Shown here one piece after another: positions 1-8,285 of a stretch of DNA of 10,151 bases; position 1 is the stretch's first letter, and each line of letters begins with the position of its first letter. A program made the position numbers and the translations under genes. The stretch is from Campylobacteraceae bacterium (GTDB taxonomy: Bacteria; Campylobacterota; Campylobacteria; Campylobacterales; Campylobacteraceae). The DNA is taken from the NCBI GenBank assembly GCA_031256525.1, contig JAIRQK010000038.1, forward strand, positions 1-10,151, written 5' to 3'. Below the pieces are notes generated by a model. The model ran no database searches, was not told where the DNA came from, and saw only the letters and a program-made list of their open reading frames with translations.

Positions 1-237
<237 letters not shown>

Positions 238-244
238 TCACCCT

Positions 245-1477
245 TTACGCACTTTTTTTATTTTTTTTAACAAAAATTGGTTTTTGACCATTTTTAACAA
301 CATCTTCATTCACAACAACCTCATAACCTTTAAACTCTGGAAGTTCAAACATTATATCTGTCATTACCTCTTCCATAATCGTCCTAAGTCCTCTTGCACC
401 AGTTTTTCTCTCTATCGCAAGAGTTGCTATCTCATCAAGTGCTTCTTTTTCAAAAACGAGTTTCACATCATCAATAGCAAAAAGTTTTTGATACTGCTTC
501 ACGATAGAATTTTTTGGTTCTAATAAAATTCTTATCATATCCTCTTTTGTTATGTTTTGCAAAATTGCATTTGCATGCAGGCGCCCAACAAGCTCAGGAA
601 TTAAGCCATAACGAATTAAATCATCTGGCTCTAATAGACTTAGTATATCTGCATTTTCACTTCTTCCGCGTTTATCTTGATTGAAGCCTAAAACATTTTT
701 ACCAATTCTCTGCTTTATGATATCTTCTAATCCATCAAAAGCCCCGCCACAAACGAATAAAATATTTGTTGTGTCAATTTGAACAAAGTCTTGACCAGGA
801 TGTTTTCTGCCACCCTTTGGTGGAACATTTACAAAGCTACCTTCAATTATTTTTAGCAAAGCCTGTTGCACGCCTTCGCCTGAAACATCTCTTGTTATTG
901 AGCGATTTTCACTGGCACGGGAAATTTTATCTACTTCATCTATAAAAACAATGCCTTGTTCAGCTTTTTTAACATCATAATCTGTTGCTTGTAAAAGTCT
1001 TGTTAAAATATTTTCAACATCTTCACCAACATAACCAGCCTCTGTTAAACTTGTCGCATCACAAATCGCAAGTGGAACATCAAGATAACGTGCTAATGTT
1101 TGAGCCATTAAAGTTTTTCCACTTCCAGTTGGACCAATGAGTAAAATGTTTGATTTTGAAATCTCTGTATCATCTTTTAAATCAGCACTATGTTGTTTAA
1201 AAATCCTCTTGTAGTGGTTATAAACTCCAACAGAAAAAACTTTTTTTGCTCTCTCTTGCCCGATAACATATTTATCTAAAACACTTTTCAAATCTTTTGG
1301 GGTCAATAGCTCTTTATTTAAAAACTCTTGTATTTTTTCGTTTTCAACATCACCAAATAAAATTTTATAAGCACTGCCTATACAATGCTCACATATATAA
1401 GCATTATGTCCAGCCAATATTCTTATTTTACCATCCTCATCATCACTTATACCACAAAAACTACACTCTTTTGCCAT
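245..1477 (-). CDS. clpX: ATP-dependent Clp protease ATP-binding subunit ClpX
   Basis: ClpX is the hexameric AAA+ unfoldase that recognises tagged substrates and feeds them to ClpP. The 410-aa product has the full family layout. A zinc-binding domain carries C5, C8, C29 and C32 (CSFC and CEHC). Walker A is GPTGSGKT at 115-122, the GYVG pore loop is at about 148-151, and Walker B is IVFIDEVDK at about 176-184. A GGRKH pore loop is at about 222-226, an LGF tripeptide at 263-265 stands where the ClpP-docking IGF loop is expected, and the sensor-2 GARGLR is near the C-terminus. Length matches the family (about 400-425). The ATG lies 3 nt after the lpxA stop, and mreB follows after 10 nt, so translation is probably coupled. 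No ClpP is in the window. The IGF loop varying to LGF is a common kind of substitution and does not suggest loss of function. Confidence 0.97.
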   Translation of the reverse strand: MAKECSFCGISDDEDGKIRILAGHNAYICEHCIGSAYKILFGDVENEKIQEFLNKELLTPKDLKSVLDKYVIGQERAKKVFSVGVYNHYKRIFKQHSADLKDDTEISKSNILLIGPTGSGKTLMAQTLARYLDVPLAICDATSLTEAGYVGEDVENILTRLLQATDYDVKKAEQGIVFIDEVDKISRASENRSITRDVSGEGVQQALLKIIEGSFVNVPPKGGRKHPGQDFVQIDTTNILFVCGGAFDGLEDIIKQRIGKNVLGFNQDKRGRSENADILSLLEPDDLIRYGLIPELVGRLHANAILQNITKEDMIRILLEPKNSIVKQYQKLFAIDDVKLVFEKEALDEIATLAIERKTGARGLRTIMEEVMTDIMFELPEFKGYEVVVNEDVVKNGQKPIFVKKNKKSA

Positions 1478-1480
1478 TTA

Positions 1481-2266
1481 TTAACTTCTTTCAAAAGGTA
1501 TTCCGCGTTTTGTATCAATAATAAATTGACAAAAAACACGCACCTTCTCATTATTTGTTGATTCTAAAAGCTCTAATGCACTATCTCTAATTGGAGCTGG
1601 ATTTTTAAAAATTTTTCTATATGCATCTTGTAGTGCTATTATGTTCTCCTTGTCTTCATGCCTTCTTAATCCAACAAGATTTAGACCTCTAACAGATGCT
1701 CTATTTCCTTCGGCTAAACAAAATGGTGGAACATCTTGAGAAAGAGCACTTGCTCCGGCAATCATACACCCCTCACCAATTTTAACAAACTGATGAACTG
1801 GAGTCATACCACCAATAACAGTGTTTGAACCCACTTCAACATGTCCTGCTAATGTTACTCCATTTGCCAAAATGATATTATCATAAAGTAAACAATCATG
1901 AGCAATATGACAAAAATTCATCATAAAGCAGTTATTCCCAATTCTCGTAGTAAAATCACCTTTTGCAGAACCGCCATTTATTGTTACAAATTCACGAATT
2001 GTACTATTGTCACCAACTATAACTTTTGAGACCTCTTCCCCAACTTTAAATGAGATATCTTGAGGGTCCCCGCCTACGATAGCATATGAATAAACTTTCA
2101 CATTTTTGCCAATTATCGTGCTTCCTAAAATTTGAGCACCTTGCATAATTTGCGAATTATCACCAATTCTACTTTGAGAAGATACAAAAGCATTTGGTCC
2201 AATAGTTACATTTTCGCCAATAACCGCTCCATTTTCGATTATCGCTGTTGGGTGGATTTTACTCAT
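1481..2266 (-). CDS. lpxA: Acyl-ACP--UDP-N-acetylglucosamine O-acyltransferase LpxA
   Basis: LpxA performs the first step of lipid A synthesis in the cytoplasm, moving an R-3-hydroxyacyl chain from ACP to the 3-OH of UDP-GlcNAc. The 261-aa protein begins with hexapeptide repeats that form a left-handed beta helix (IHPTAIIENGAVIGENVTIG and onwards to about residue 185) and ends with the helical domain (LRRHEDKENI and following). The catalytic base is His123 in NFCHIAHDC, equal to E. coli His125. G171 aligns with the chain-length ruler Gly173 of E. coli, which fits a long (C14-type) acyl group; this is an inference from position only. The start ATG overlaps the fabZ stop by one base (TAATG), so translation is probably coupled to fabZ, which supplies hydroxyacyl-ACP metabolism. 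Confidence 0.97.
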   Translation of the reverse strand: MSKIHPTAIIENGAVIGENVTIGPNAFVSSQSRIGDNSQIMQGAQILGSTIIGKNVKVYSYAIVGGDPQDISFKVGEEVSKVIVGDNSTIREFVTINGGSAKGDFTTRIGNNCFMMNFCHIAHDCLLYDNIILANGVTLAGHVEVGSNTVIGGMTPVHQFVKIGEGCMIAGASALSQDVPPFCLAEGNRASVRGLNLVGLRRHEDKENIIALQDAYRKIFKNPAPIRDSALELLESTNNEKVRVFCQFIIDTKRGIPFERS

Positions 2267-2712
2267 TATTTATCTACCACCATTGCTTTAAGTTCAGCCT
2301 CTGCTACTAATTTATCATCAGTATAAGCCTTTGCATCTAAAACCCAAATATTGCCCTTATGTTTTAAAACTTCAAGTTTATAAACGAGCTTATCACCGGG
2401 AGTTACCGGAACTCTGAACTTTGCTCTATCAATACTCATAAAGTAAACTACCTTATCTTTAGTATCTTTTTGCTCATCTTTATTCATACTAATAAAAGCC
2501 AAAACTCCACCAGCTTGTGCCATTCCCTCAATTATCATAACACCCGGATATATTGGGTGCTCTGGAAAGTGACCCTGAAATATCTGCTCCCCAATGGTTA
2601 CATTTTTATACGCTTCAATATATTTTCCATTTTCTACTTTTTCAACTCTATCAATAAGCAAAAAAGGAAATCTATGAGGGAGTATTTTTTGAATATCAAC
2701 TACATTTAACAT
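2266..2712 (-). CDS. fabZ: 3-hydroxyacyl-[acyl-carrier-protein] dehydratase FabZ
   Basis: FabZ dehydrates 3-hydroxyacyl-ACP to trans-2-enoyl-ACP in fatty-acid elongation and competes with LpxA for the same hydroxyacyl-ACP pool. The 148-aa protein is a single hot-dog domain. It opens with the family's IQKILPHRFPFLLIDRV and has the catalytic segment GHFPEHPIYPGVMIIEGMAQ, with His48 and Glu62 as the expected catalytic pair. Length is typical (about 145-150). It lies directly upstream of lpxA with a TAATG stop/start overlap and 38 nt after queH. The Shine-Dalgarno site is weak (AAGG about 11 nt before the ATG), while the IQKILPHRFPF alignment supports this start. Confidence 0.97.
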   Translation of the reverse strand: MLNVVDIQKILPHRFPFLLIDRVEKVENGKYIEAYKNVTIGEQIFQGHFPEHPIYPGVMIIEGMAQAGGVLAFISMNKDEQKDTKDKVVYFMSIDRAKFRVPVTPGDKLVYKLEVLKHKGNIWVLDAKAYTDDKLVAEAELKAMVVDK

Positions 2713-2750
2713 CTGTTATTTTACCTTACATAAAAAATCTTACCATTTTA

Positions 2751-3839
2751 TCAAATGCTTACTAAAACTTCCCTAATATCTTCATAACTCTTAGTTAATG
2801 AGTAAATTTCATACCCCCCATCTATAATTTCATCAAGTACAACAATTGGGGTAAGCGAAAACTTCTCATTATCTATTTTGGCTCTTATCTGCAGGGATTT
2901 TTTTATGGAAATTGAGCTGAATATCAAATTTTTTACACTCTCATATCTTGTCTTTGCCAATTTATTAAACTCTTTAAGACTTAAAAAAACAACCTCATCT
3001 TTATACGCAAAGTCTTTATCGCTCGCAAGTAAAAGAATTTTTATATGTTCTTTTTTAAAAATTGAATGAAATAAAATATAGCTTGGGATAGTTTTATTTT
3101 CATATTTAGTTTTTGCACTTAATAGTCTATAGTTTAAAAATCTTCTTTTTTCGATTTCAAACTCTTTCTCTCTTTTTTCATATTTTATAATTTTTTTATA
3201 AAGTTTCATCTTCTCCTCAATGGAGTTTGGCAAAATTTCTCTTCCAATAGGCATAAACATTTCGTCATTTATCTTTTTTTGTGCCTCTCTTTGCCTGTTT
3301 AATGCAAACATACACCCGCAATAGTTTTGATGATATAGTTTATCTTTCTTTGCCAATGCAAATTGGGCTTGTGTTCCGCCATTTTTTCTAAAATCAGGAG
3401 CAAAGACATTTAAATTATACTCCTTTTCAATTTTTTTTGAAGCCAAAATTAACTGCTCATGTGATTTTTTTGGACTCATAAAAAGCGTTGTTGTGAGTTT
3501 TTTTTCGCCAAGTTCTTTCGCTTTTTTAGCACTAATTTCAAGCCTTACATCAAAACAGATATCACACCTTTTCCCTTTCTCCCTCTCCTCTTCAAATCCA
3601 TTTACTCTATCAAACCAATGCGAAATATCATACTCACCTTCAATTAGGTCAATGCTGAGCTTTTTACAACTTCTTTTAACATCTTGCAATCTCAATTTGT
3701 ATTCGCTATATGGGTGAATATTTGGGTTGTAGAAAAAGCCTATTAATCTTTCGCACGGAAACTCTTCTTTTAATTTTTGCAAGAAAAAATGGCTATCAAC
3801 CGAGCAACAAATATGAACTAACAACTCTTTTGTCTCCAT
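2751..3839 (-). CDS. queH: Epoxyqueuosine reductase QueH (DUF208 family), long form
   Basis: QueH catalyses the last step of queuosine synthesis, the reduction of epoxyqueuosine to queuosine at the wobble position of GUN tRNAs, and is unrelated in sequence to the cobalamin-dependent QueG. The N-terminal half (about 1-190) has the family signatures: LLVHICCSVDS with C11-C12, FYNPNIHP(Y)SEY at 36-46, RCDIC with C92 and C95, and YCGC with C174 and C176. The first four cysteines probably hold the iron-sulfur/metal centre and the last pair may act as a redox disulfide; this is from family knowledge. The 362-aa length exceeds the roughly 200-aa core. Residues about 195-362 are a lysine-rich extension without a motif I recognise. 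I recall long QueH forms in Helicobacter relatives but cannot check. It is first in the minus-strand cluster. No strong Shine-Dalgarno precedes the ATG, and the leader is very A-rich. Confidence 0.9.
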   Translation of the reverse strand: METKELLVHICCSVDSHFFLQKLKEEFPCERLIGFFYNPNIHPYSEYKLRLQDVKRSCKKLSIDLIEGEYDISHWFDRVNGFEEEREKGKRCDICFDVRLEISAKKAKELGEKKLTTTLFMSPKKSHEQLILASKKIEKEYNLNVFAPDFRKNGGTQAQFALAKKDKLYHQNYCGCMFALNRQREAQKKINDEMFMPIGREILPNSIEEKMKLYKKIIKYEKREKEFEIEKRRFLNYRLLSAKTKYENKTIPSYILFHSIFKKEHIKILLLASDKDFAYKDEVVFLSLKEFNKLAKTRYESVKNLIFSSISIKKSLQIRAKIDNEKFSLTPIVVLDEIIDGGYEIYSLTKSYEDIREVLVSI

Positions 3840-3850
3840 ATTGTATTTTT

Positions 3851-3861
3851 TTTATTATAAC
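3851..3861 (-). promoter_or_regulatory. Candidate extended -10 promoter for queH-fabZ-lpxA-clpX-mreB
   Basis: On the minus strand the bases just upstream of queH read TGTTATAAT, a perfect -10 hexamer (3854-3859 complement) with the TGn extension, about 15 nt before the queH ATG. No clear -35 is seen, as is usual for sigma-70 promoters in Campylobacterota. It would imply a very short leader. It is the only convincing promoter-like site upstream of this five-gene run. Confidence 0.45.
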
Positions 3862-3865
3862 ATTT

Positions 3866-3895
3866 TTGCACATAAAAAGAATTTTTTGGTAAACT
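3866..3895 (+). promoter_or_regulatory. Weak candidate promoter for the EamA permease
   Basis: TTGCAC (3866-3871) and TAAACT (3890-3895) are 18 bp apart in the 84-bp divergent spacer and point at the permease gene starting at 3924. The -10 is poor and such matches occur by chance in AT-rich DNA, so this is only a suggestion. Confidence 0.2.
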
Positions 3896-3923
3896 TATCC
3901 AATCTTAAAAAAAGAGCTAAAAT

Positions 3924-4799
3924 TTGAGTAAAAAAACATTTTATATTTTAATGGTTTTTGCAATGTTTGCATGGGGTATAAGCTCGACGAATACGAAAAT
4001 TTTAAGTGAATATATACGAGCTGAAGAGATTGTTTTTGTAAGATATTTTATCAGTATGGTCTCATCTTTTTTCATCGTCATACTTGCAAAAAAGAGTTTT
4101 AAGATAGACAAAAAATCACTTTGTATCGCTTTTGCGGCTGGGCTATTGACCTCTATTTACACAGTTACAACTTTTTTTGGAATAAAACTTGGAACTGCTG
4201 GAGTTGCAGGAGCGTTTATAAACACTTTAGCCCCAATAAACACTTTTATAATATTAGCACTTTTCCTAAAAAGAAAAATGTATAAAATTGACATCATTGC
4301 TTTAGCGATTGGGTTTGTTGGGGCTATTTTGATTTTAGGTATTTGGCAATTTGATAAAGAAAAAATTTTTACAACATACAATATACTATTCATAATAAGT
4401 GCTTGGCTTTGGGCAATGCTAACGGTTGTTAGCTCATTTTCAAAAAAAATAGACCCTTTAATTTTCTCTTTTTATATGTATCTGTTTGTTGCGATTTTAG
4501 CTTTTCCATTTGCTGATTTAGGTTCTTTAAATCTATTAGAAAAAGACAGCACCTTTTGGATAAACCTCCTTTTTATGTCGATTATTAGCACCTCAGTTGC
4601 AACTTCCCTCTATTTTATCGGAGTAGAAAAACTTGGTAGCGTAGAGGTTAGTTCGTTTATGTTTATAACACCACTCTCTTCTATCTTTTTTGGAGCAGTT
4701 TTTCTTAAAGAAGAGATTGGTTTTTGGACAATTGTCGGAACAATTTTAAGTATCTGTGCGGTCTATATGATAAATAGAATAGGCGTTTTTAAAAATTAG
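3924..4799 (+). CDS. DMT-superfamily permease with two EamA domains
   Basis: This is an inner-membrane transporter of the drug/metabolite transporter superfamily, a family that mostly exports amino acids or other small metabolites; the substrate cannot be told from sequence. The 291-aa protein is almost all hydrophobic and shows about ten membrane segments in two repeats. The first repeat runs from FYILMVFAMFAWGISSTNTK to about 140, with FVRYFIS and the GTAGVAGAFINTLAPI helix. The second runs from about 152, ending with SSFMFITPLSSIFFGAVFLKEE, which is the typical last-but-one helix of EamA proteins. Length matches the family. The start is TTG at 3924, with an AAAGAG ribosome site about 8 nt upstream; it puts the charged MSKKT just before the first membrane helix. 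It is divergent from queH and convergent with bcp, so it is probably its own unit. Confidence 0.9.
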   Translation: MSKKTFYILMVFAMFAWGISSTNTKILSEYIRAEEIVFVRYFISMVSSFFIVILAKKSFKIDKKSLCIAFAAGLLTSIYTVTTFFGIKLGTAGVAGAFINTLAPINTFIILALFLKRKMYKIDIIALAIGFVGAILILGIWQFDKEKIFTTYNILFIISAWLWAMLTVVSSFSKKIDPLIFSFYMYLFVAILAFPFADLGSLNLLEKDSTFWINLLFMSIISTSVATSLYFIGVEKLGSVEVSSFMFITPLSSIFFGAVFLKEEIGFWTIVGTILSICAVYMINRIGVFKN

Positions 4800-4818
4800 C
4801 CTATAATATAAATCATCT

Positions 4819-4843
4819 ATTTTCTCTAAATTTTATAGAAAAT
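4819..4843. terminator. Possible bidirectional hairpin between convergent permease and bcp
   Basis: ATTTTCT (4819-4825) and AGAAAAT (4837-4843) form a perfect 7-bp inverted repeat around an 11-nt loop in the 49-bp gap between two convergent stops. The position suits a shared terminator, but the stem is almost all A-T and no clean T-run follows it on either strand, so efficiency would be low. Confidence 0.3.
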
Positions 4844-4848
4844 TAAAA

Positions 4849-5316
4849 CTATTTTTGCAAGTTAATAAGCTCTTTTTTTAGCTCTTCAATATGTCCTTTA
4901 ACTTTTACATTTCTATATATTTTTGCAATTTTCCCATTTTGGTCTATGATAAATGTTGAACGCTCAACTCCCATACTCTCGCGTCCACAAAACTTTTTTA
5001 ATTTCCAAACATCATATGTTGATAAAACTTTTTTCTCTACATCACTAAGCAGTGTAAAATTCAAAGATTGTTTATCTATAAATTTTTGATGACTTGCCGT
5101 ACTATCAGGACTAACTCCAAGCACAATCGCATTTAACTCTTCAAAATTTGGTAAACTTGAGTTAAAATCACAAGCCTGTGTTGTACAACCCGGAGTGTTA
5201 TCTTTTGGATAAAAATATAAAATTACCCATTTTCCAACTAAATCTCTTAAGCAAATCTCAACATTATCTTGATTTGGCAAACAAAATTTTGGTGCATCTT
5301 GACCTACTTCTAACAT
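4849..5316 (-). CDS. bcp: Thioredoxin-dependent peroxiredoxin Bcp/PrxQ
   Basis: This is a cytoplasmic thiol peroxidase that reduces H2O2 and organic hydroperoxides with electrons from thioredoxin. The 155-aa protein is a single thioredoxin fold with the AhpC/TSA signature YFYPKDNTPGCTTQAC at 34-49. Cys44 is the peroxidatic cysteine, preceded by T41 and P42, and Cys49 five residues on is the resolving cysteine of the PrxQ alpha-2 type. The VERSTFIID segment near 119-127 is also typical of PrxQ. Length is as expected. AAGGAG (5322-5327 complement) lies 5 nt before the ATG. It is divergent from ilvE across a 148-bp spacer that contains two palindromes. I recall bcp being close to ilvE and fabZ in Campylobacter as well. 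Confidence 0.95.
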   Translation of the reverse strand: MLEVGQDAPKFCLPNQDNVEICLRDLVGKWVILYFYPKDNTPGCTTQACDFNSSLPNFEELNAIVLGVSPDSTASHQKFIDKQSLNFTLLSDVEKKVLSTYDVWKLKKFCGRESMGVERSTFIIDQNGKIAKIYRNVKVKGHIEELKKELINLQK

Positions 5317-5378
5317 ACACTCTCCTTGAATTTTTAATGCTCTATTTTTACATAAATAAACTTAACAAAAGAGTATTT

Positions 5379-5397
5379 AAAACATTATTAATGTTTT
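5379..5397. promoter_or_regulatory. Palindrome upstream of bcp, possible operator or hairpin
   Basis: AAAACATT and AATGTTTT are perfect 8-bp arms around ATT, 62 bp upstream of the bcp start and 67 bp upstream of ilvE. A perfect 19-bp palindrome in a divergent promoter region suits a repressor site, for example of an oxidative-stress regulator controlling bcp. The T-run at its plus-strand end also allows a short hairpin terminator. It does not clearly match a Fur or PerR box that I know. Confidence 0.35.
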
Positions 5398-5416
5398 TTA
5401 GATAAAATCTTTAGTT

Positions 5417-5437
5417 TATACTTTAATTATAAAGTAT
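5417..5437 (+). promoter_or_regulatory. Candidate ilvE promoter -10 overlapped by a palindrome
   Basis: TATACT (5417-5422) and TATAAA (5428-5433) are both plausible -10 boxes about 27-40 nt upstream of ilvE. They sit in a perfect inverted repeat, ATACTTT (5418-5424) and AAAGTAT (5431-5437), with a 6-nt centre. If real, binding here would directly cover the promoter of the ilvE unit. Confidence 0.35.
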
Positions 5438-5464
5438 CTATGTTTGTTATTAAAAAGGTAAAAC

Positions 5465-6385
5465 ATGTTAGATGATTCTAAACTTATTTGGATGGATGGA
5501 AAATTAATTCCATGGAAAGATGCGACTGTGCACGTGCTATCACACACGCTTCATTACGGAAATGCCGTATTTGAAGGAACAAGAGCTTATAAAACAGAAA
5601 AAGGTTTGGCTATTTTTAGATTAAGAGACCATACTAAAAGGTTACTTGAATCTGCAAAAATCACGCTTATAACACCAAAATATTCACTTGAAGAGCTTGA
5701 ACAAGCTCAAATTGATGTTTTAAAAGTAAACAATTATAACAAAAATGTATATATCAGACCTCTTATATTTTTAGGTTATGGAAAAATGGGGGTTAGTCCA
5801 AAAGGTGCTCCAAGACAAGTTATGGTTGCAACTTGGGAATGGGGAAGTTATCTTGGTGATGATGGAATAGAAAATGGTATAAAAGTTAAGATATCTTCAT
5901 TTTCGCGATATTCTGTAAAATCGACAATGGGCAAAGCAAAAGCAGCTGCGAACTATCTAAATTCTCAGATGGCAAACGAAGAGGCTGTTGACGCTGGTTA
6001 TGATGAGGCTTTACTTTTAGACGAAGAGGGATTTGTTGCTGAGGGAAGTGGGGAGTGCTTTTTTATAGTTAAAAATGGAGTGCTTATTTCGCCCCCAAAT
6101 GACTATTCGCTAAATAGTATAACTCAAGATACGACAATTCAAATTGCCAATAAACTGAATATTCCTCTTCTTAGAAGAAAAATAACAAGAGATGAAGTTT
6201 ATACAGCTGATGAGGCATTTTTTACTGGTACTGCAGCTGAAATAACTCCAATAAACAATGTTGATGGAAGAGTCATAGGAAACGGTAAACGAGGTCACAT
6301 GACTGAAAAATTACAAAAATCTTACTTTGATGTAGTGTATGGAAGAGATAGCTCTTTTGAACACTTTTTAACTTATGTAAAATAG
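5465..6385 (+). CDS. ilvE: Branched-chain amino acid aminotransferase IlvE
   Basis: IlvE is the PLP-dependent fold-type IV aminotransferase that performs the last step of leucine, isoleucine and valine synthesis, with glutamate as amino donor. The 306-aa protein shows the family pattern throughout: IWMDGKLIPWKDATVHVLSHTLHYGNAVFEGTRAY in the small domain, then KAAANYLNS with Lys159 as the PLP lysine (same number as in E. coli), EGSGEC with Glu193, TFF-like FFTGTAAEITPI with Thr256, and the terminal YFDVVYGR. Length is typical. AAAGG precedes the ATG at a normal distance. A 15-nt gap separates it from the SPFH gene, so they should share a transcript. D-amino-acid aminotransferase and 4-amino-4-deoxychorismate lyase are related, but the LHYGNAVFEG and GTAAEITP motifs favour IlvE. 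Confidence 0.95.
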   Translation: MLDDSKLIWMDGKLIPWKDATVHVLSHTLHYGNAVFEGTRAYKTEKGLAIFRLRDHTKRLLESAKITLITPKYSLEELEQAQIDVLKVNNYNKNVYIRPLIFLGYGKMGVSPKGAPRQVMVATWEWGSYLGDDGIENGIKVKISSFSRYSVKSTMGKAKAAANYLNSQMANEEAVDAGYDEALLLDEEGFVAEGSGECFFIVKNGVLISPPNDYSLNSITQDTTIQIANKLNIPLLRRKITRDEVYTADEAFFTGTAAEITPINNVDGRVIGNGKRGHMTEKLQKSYFDVVYGRDSSFEHFLTYVK

Positions 6386-6400
6386 ATAAAAGGAGAAAAA

Positions 6401-7516
6401 ATGCCTGCTGATTTAAATGATTATTTTAAAAAAAGAAATGGTGGAAATGGTAACAATAATGATGGTGGAGACAATAAAAATTTTAATGTAAAAATGCCAA
6501 ATTTTGATGTTAATAATAAAAAATTAACTCCACTTTATATCGTTATCGTGGTTGTTATATTGCTTATTATTGCTAAGCCATTTACGATTATAAACTCTGG
6601 TGAGCTTGGTATAAAAGCAACTGCTGGTAAATTTGAACCAAATGCACTTGAGCCGGGTCTTCATTTTTTCATACCAATCATTCAAGATATTATAGTTCTT
6701 GATGCAAAGGTAAGAATGATAAGCTATAGCTCAACTGAACAAATTGGTGGAACTGGTATGTATCAGCAAAAAGTTATAAGTGGAAGTATAAGCAACGCAC
6801 CTTCAATTATCACAAAAGAGGCTATTACAGTTAAAGATGCTAGTGGACTTGACTTTAATATCGATCTAGCAGTCCAGTACCAATTAAATCGCGATAACAC
6901 GCCAAATACAATAGCAAAATGGGGACTTGACTGGGAAAACAAGATAGTCGACCAAGCTGTCCGTGAAGTTGTCCGTGAAGTTGCAGGAAAGTATAATGTT
7001 GAGCTTATTCCTCAAAAAAGAAGTGAGTTTGCTGATGAAATCAAACACGGTATTGAAAACAATATAAAATCACAAGAGGGAAATCCAGTAACCCTTCGTT
7101 CAGTTCAGCTTAGAGAGACGATATTTCCTAAAAATGTGAAAGAGCAGATTGAAAGAGTTCAACTTGCAAAACAACAAGCTGAAATTACAAAAAATGAAGT
7201 AAGTATTGCCGAAGAAAATGCAAAAAAATTGGTTGCTCAAGCTCAAGGTGAAGCAAATGCGGCTAAAACAAGAGCCCAAGGTGTTGCTGATGCATTAAAA
7301 ATAGAAGCTGATGCGAAAGCATACTCAAATAAAGAGGTGGCAAAAAGTTTAACAAATCAACTTTTAGAACTTCGCCAAATTGAAACACAAGCTAAATTTA
7401 ACGAGGCTCTAAAAGAGAATCAAAATGCACAAATTTTCTTAACTCCCGGTGGTGCTGTTCCGAATATTTGGGTTGATTCAAAAAGTGCCAAAAAAAGCAC
7501 AACTGTTTCACAATAA
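6401..7516 (+). CDS. Membrane-anchored SPFH/Band 7 (prohibitin-like) protein
   Basis: SPFH proteins form large ring- or cage-like membrane scaffolds; close relatives include prohibitin and HflK/HflC, which modulate the FtsH protease. The exact role here is not known to me. The 371-aa protein has a Gly/Asn-rich flexible N-terminus (about 13-30, HflK-like), then one membrane helix at about 43-60 (LTPLYIVIVVVILLIIA). The Band 7 domain follows (about 60-255, beginning INSGELGIKATAGKFEPNALEPGLHFFIPI). After it comes a long Ala/Gln/Lys-rich coiled coil (about 245-345), and the short tail is GGAVPNIWVDSK. AGGAG precedes the ATG by 6 nt, and ilvE and hisIE lie within 20 nt on either side. No FtsH is nearby. 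Confidence 0.88.
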   Translation: MPADLNDYFKKRNGGNGNNNDGGDNKNFNVKMPNFDVNNKKLTPLYIVIVVVILLIIAKPFTIINSGELGIKATAGKFEPNALEPGLHFFIPIIQDIIVLDAKVRMISYSSTEQIGGTGMYQQKVISGSISNAPSIITKEAITVKDASGLDFNIDLAVQYQLNRDNTPNTIAKWGLDWENKIVDQAVREVVREVAGKYNVELIPQKRSEFADEIKHGIENNIKSQEGNPVTLRSVQLRETIFPKNVKEQIERVQLAKQQAEITKNEVSIAEENAKKLVAQAQGEANAAKTRAQGVADALKIEADAKAYSNKEVAKSLTNQLLELRQIETQAKFNEALKENQNAQIFLTPGGAVPNIWVDSKSAKKSTTVSQ

Positions 7517-7535
7517 TTTATGATAAGGAGAAGCA

Positions 7536-8204
7536 TTGAAAATTAATTGGGAAAAGAGTTCTTTAATTCCAGCAATTGCTCAGGATATAAGAACCAATGA
7601 GGTTTTGATGCTTGGCTTTATGAATAAAGAGGCTTACGAACTAAGTCAAAAAACGAAAATTGCTCACTATTTTTCTCGATCCAAAGGAAGAATTTGGAAA
7701 AAAGGGGAAATTAGTGGGCATACTCAAACGATTAAAGAGATGTTGCTTGATTGCGACCAAGATACAATTCTTTTAAAAGTAGAACAAAATGGTGTTGCTT
7801 GTCACACTGGAAACAAGACTTGTTTTTTTGATGATATTCTTAATTGTAGAAATTTAGGTTTAGCCAATAAAGACAATTTTACATCTCACTATGGAATTTT
7901 GGATAGACTTTATCATACTTTGCAAAATAGAAAACAAGAAAACTCCGAAAACTCTTACGTGGCAAACCTTTTAAAAAAAGGTGAGAATGCCTACTTAAAA
8001 AAAGTGTCTGAAGAGGCTGCTGAGTTTTGTTTGGCGGTGAAAGACAACAGTGAGCAAGAGATTATTTACGAGGCTGCTGATTTGGTTTTTCATATGTTGG
8101 TTGCATTGGTTGATAAAAATATCCATCCAGACAAAATAGAACAAGAACTTGCTCGTCGCTTTGGAATAAGTGGGATAGAAGAGAAAAATTCTAGAAAAAA
8201 ATAG
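7536..8204 (+). CDS. hisIE: Bifunctional phosphoribosyl-AMP cyclohydrolase / phosphoribosyl-ATP pyrophosphatase HisIE
   Basis: This fused cytoplasmic enzyme performs steps 2 and 3 of histidine synthesis: the HisE domain splits pyrophosphate from PR-ATP and the HisI domain opens the ring of PR-AMP. In the 222-aa protein the HisI domain covers about 1-105, with LMLGFMN, the metal motif D72-C73-D74-Q75-D76, and C89 (GVACHTG) and C96 (KTCFF), which with C73 make the zinc site. The HisE domain covers about 120-212 and has a MazG-like all-helix pattern: E159, E160 and E163, then E179 and D182 (SEEAAEF, EAAD), ending in ARRFGISG. The start is TTG at 7536 with AAGGAG 5 nt upstream, and it gives the expected N-terminus INWEKSSLIPAI. 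The gap after the SPFH gene is 19 nt. It is the last gene of the plus-strand unit, and no clear terminator follows. Confidence 0.95.
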   Translation: MKINWEKSSLIPAIAQDIRTNEVLMLGFMNKEAYELSQKTKIAHYFSRSKGRIWKKGEISGHTQTIKEMLLDCDQDTILLKVEQNGVACHTGNKTCFFDDILNCRNLGLANKDNFTSHYGILDRLYHTLQNRKQENSENSYVANLLKKGENAYLKKVSEEAAEFCLAVKDNSEQEIIYEAADLVFHMLVALVDKNIHPDKIEQELARRFGISGIEEKNSRKK

Positions 8205-8244
8205 ATAATCTACCATTTGTATACGAAAAAGTGCTAAGATGTCA

Positions 8245-8262
8245 AATGTATTTGCAAATGTT
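8245..8262. repeat. Left copy of an 18-bp inverted site with core ATTTGCAAAT
   Basis: AATGTATTTGCAAATGTT contains a perfect 10-bp palindrome at 8250-8259. It is repeated in opposite orientation, with one mismatch in 18, at 8510-8527, so that the two copies bracket the 71-aa gene. The left copy lies 2 bp before a TAAAAT -10-like box (8265-8270), where a bound protein would block transcription. It may be an autoregulatory operator or the edge of a small inserted cassette. Confidence 0.45.
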
Positions 8263-8285
8263 CATAAAATAAACAAGGAGTTTTT

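Noticed and set aside
4157..4393. Minus-strand frame of 78 codons inside the permease gene
   Set aside because: It lies wholly within the EamA coding sequence, has no ribosome site and reflects the hydrophobic codon pattern of the opposite strand.
7995..8216. Minus-strand frame over the end of hisIE
   Set aside because: It is antisense to the conserved HisE domain and has no support of its own.
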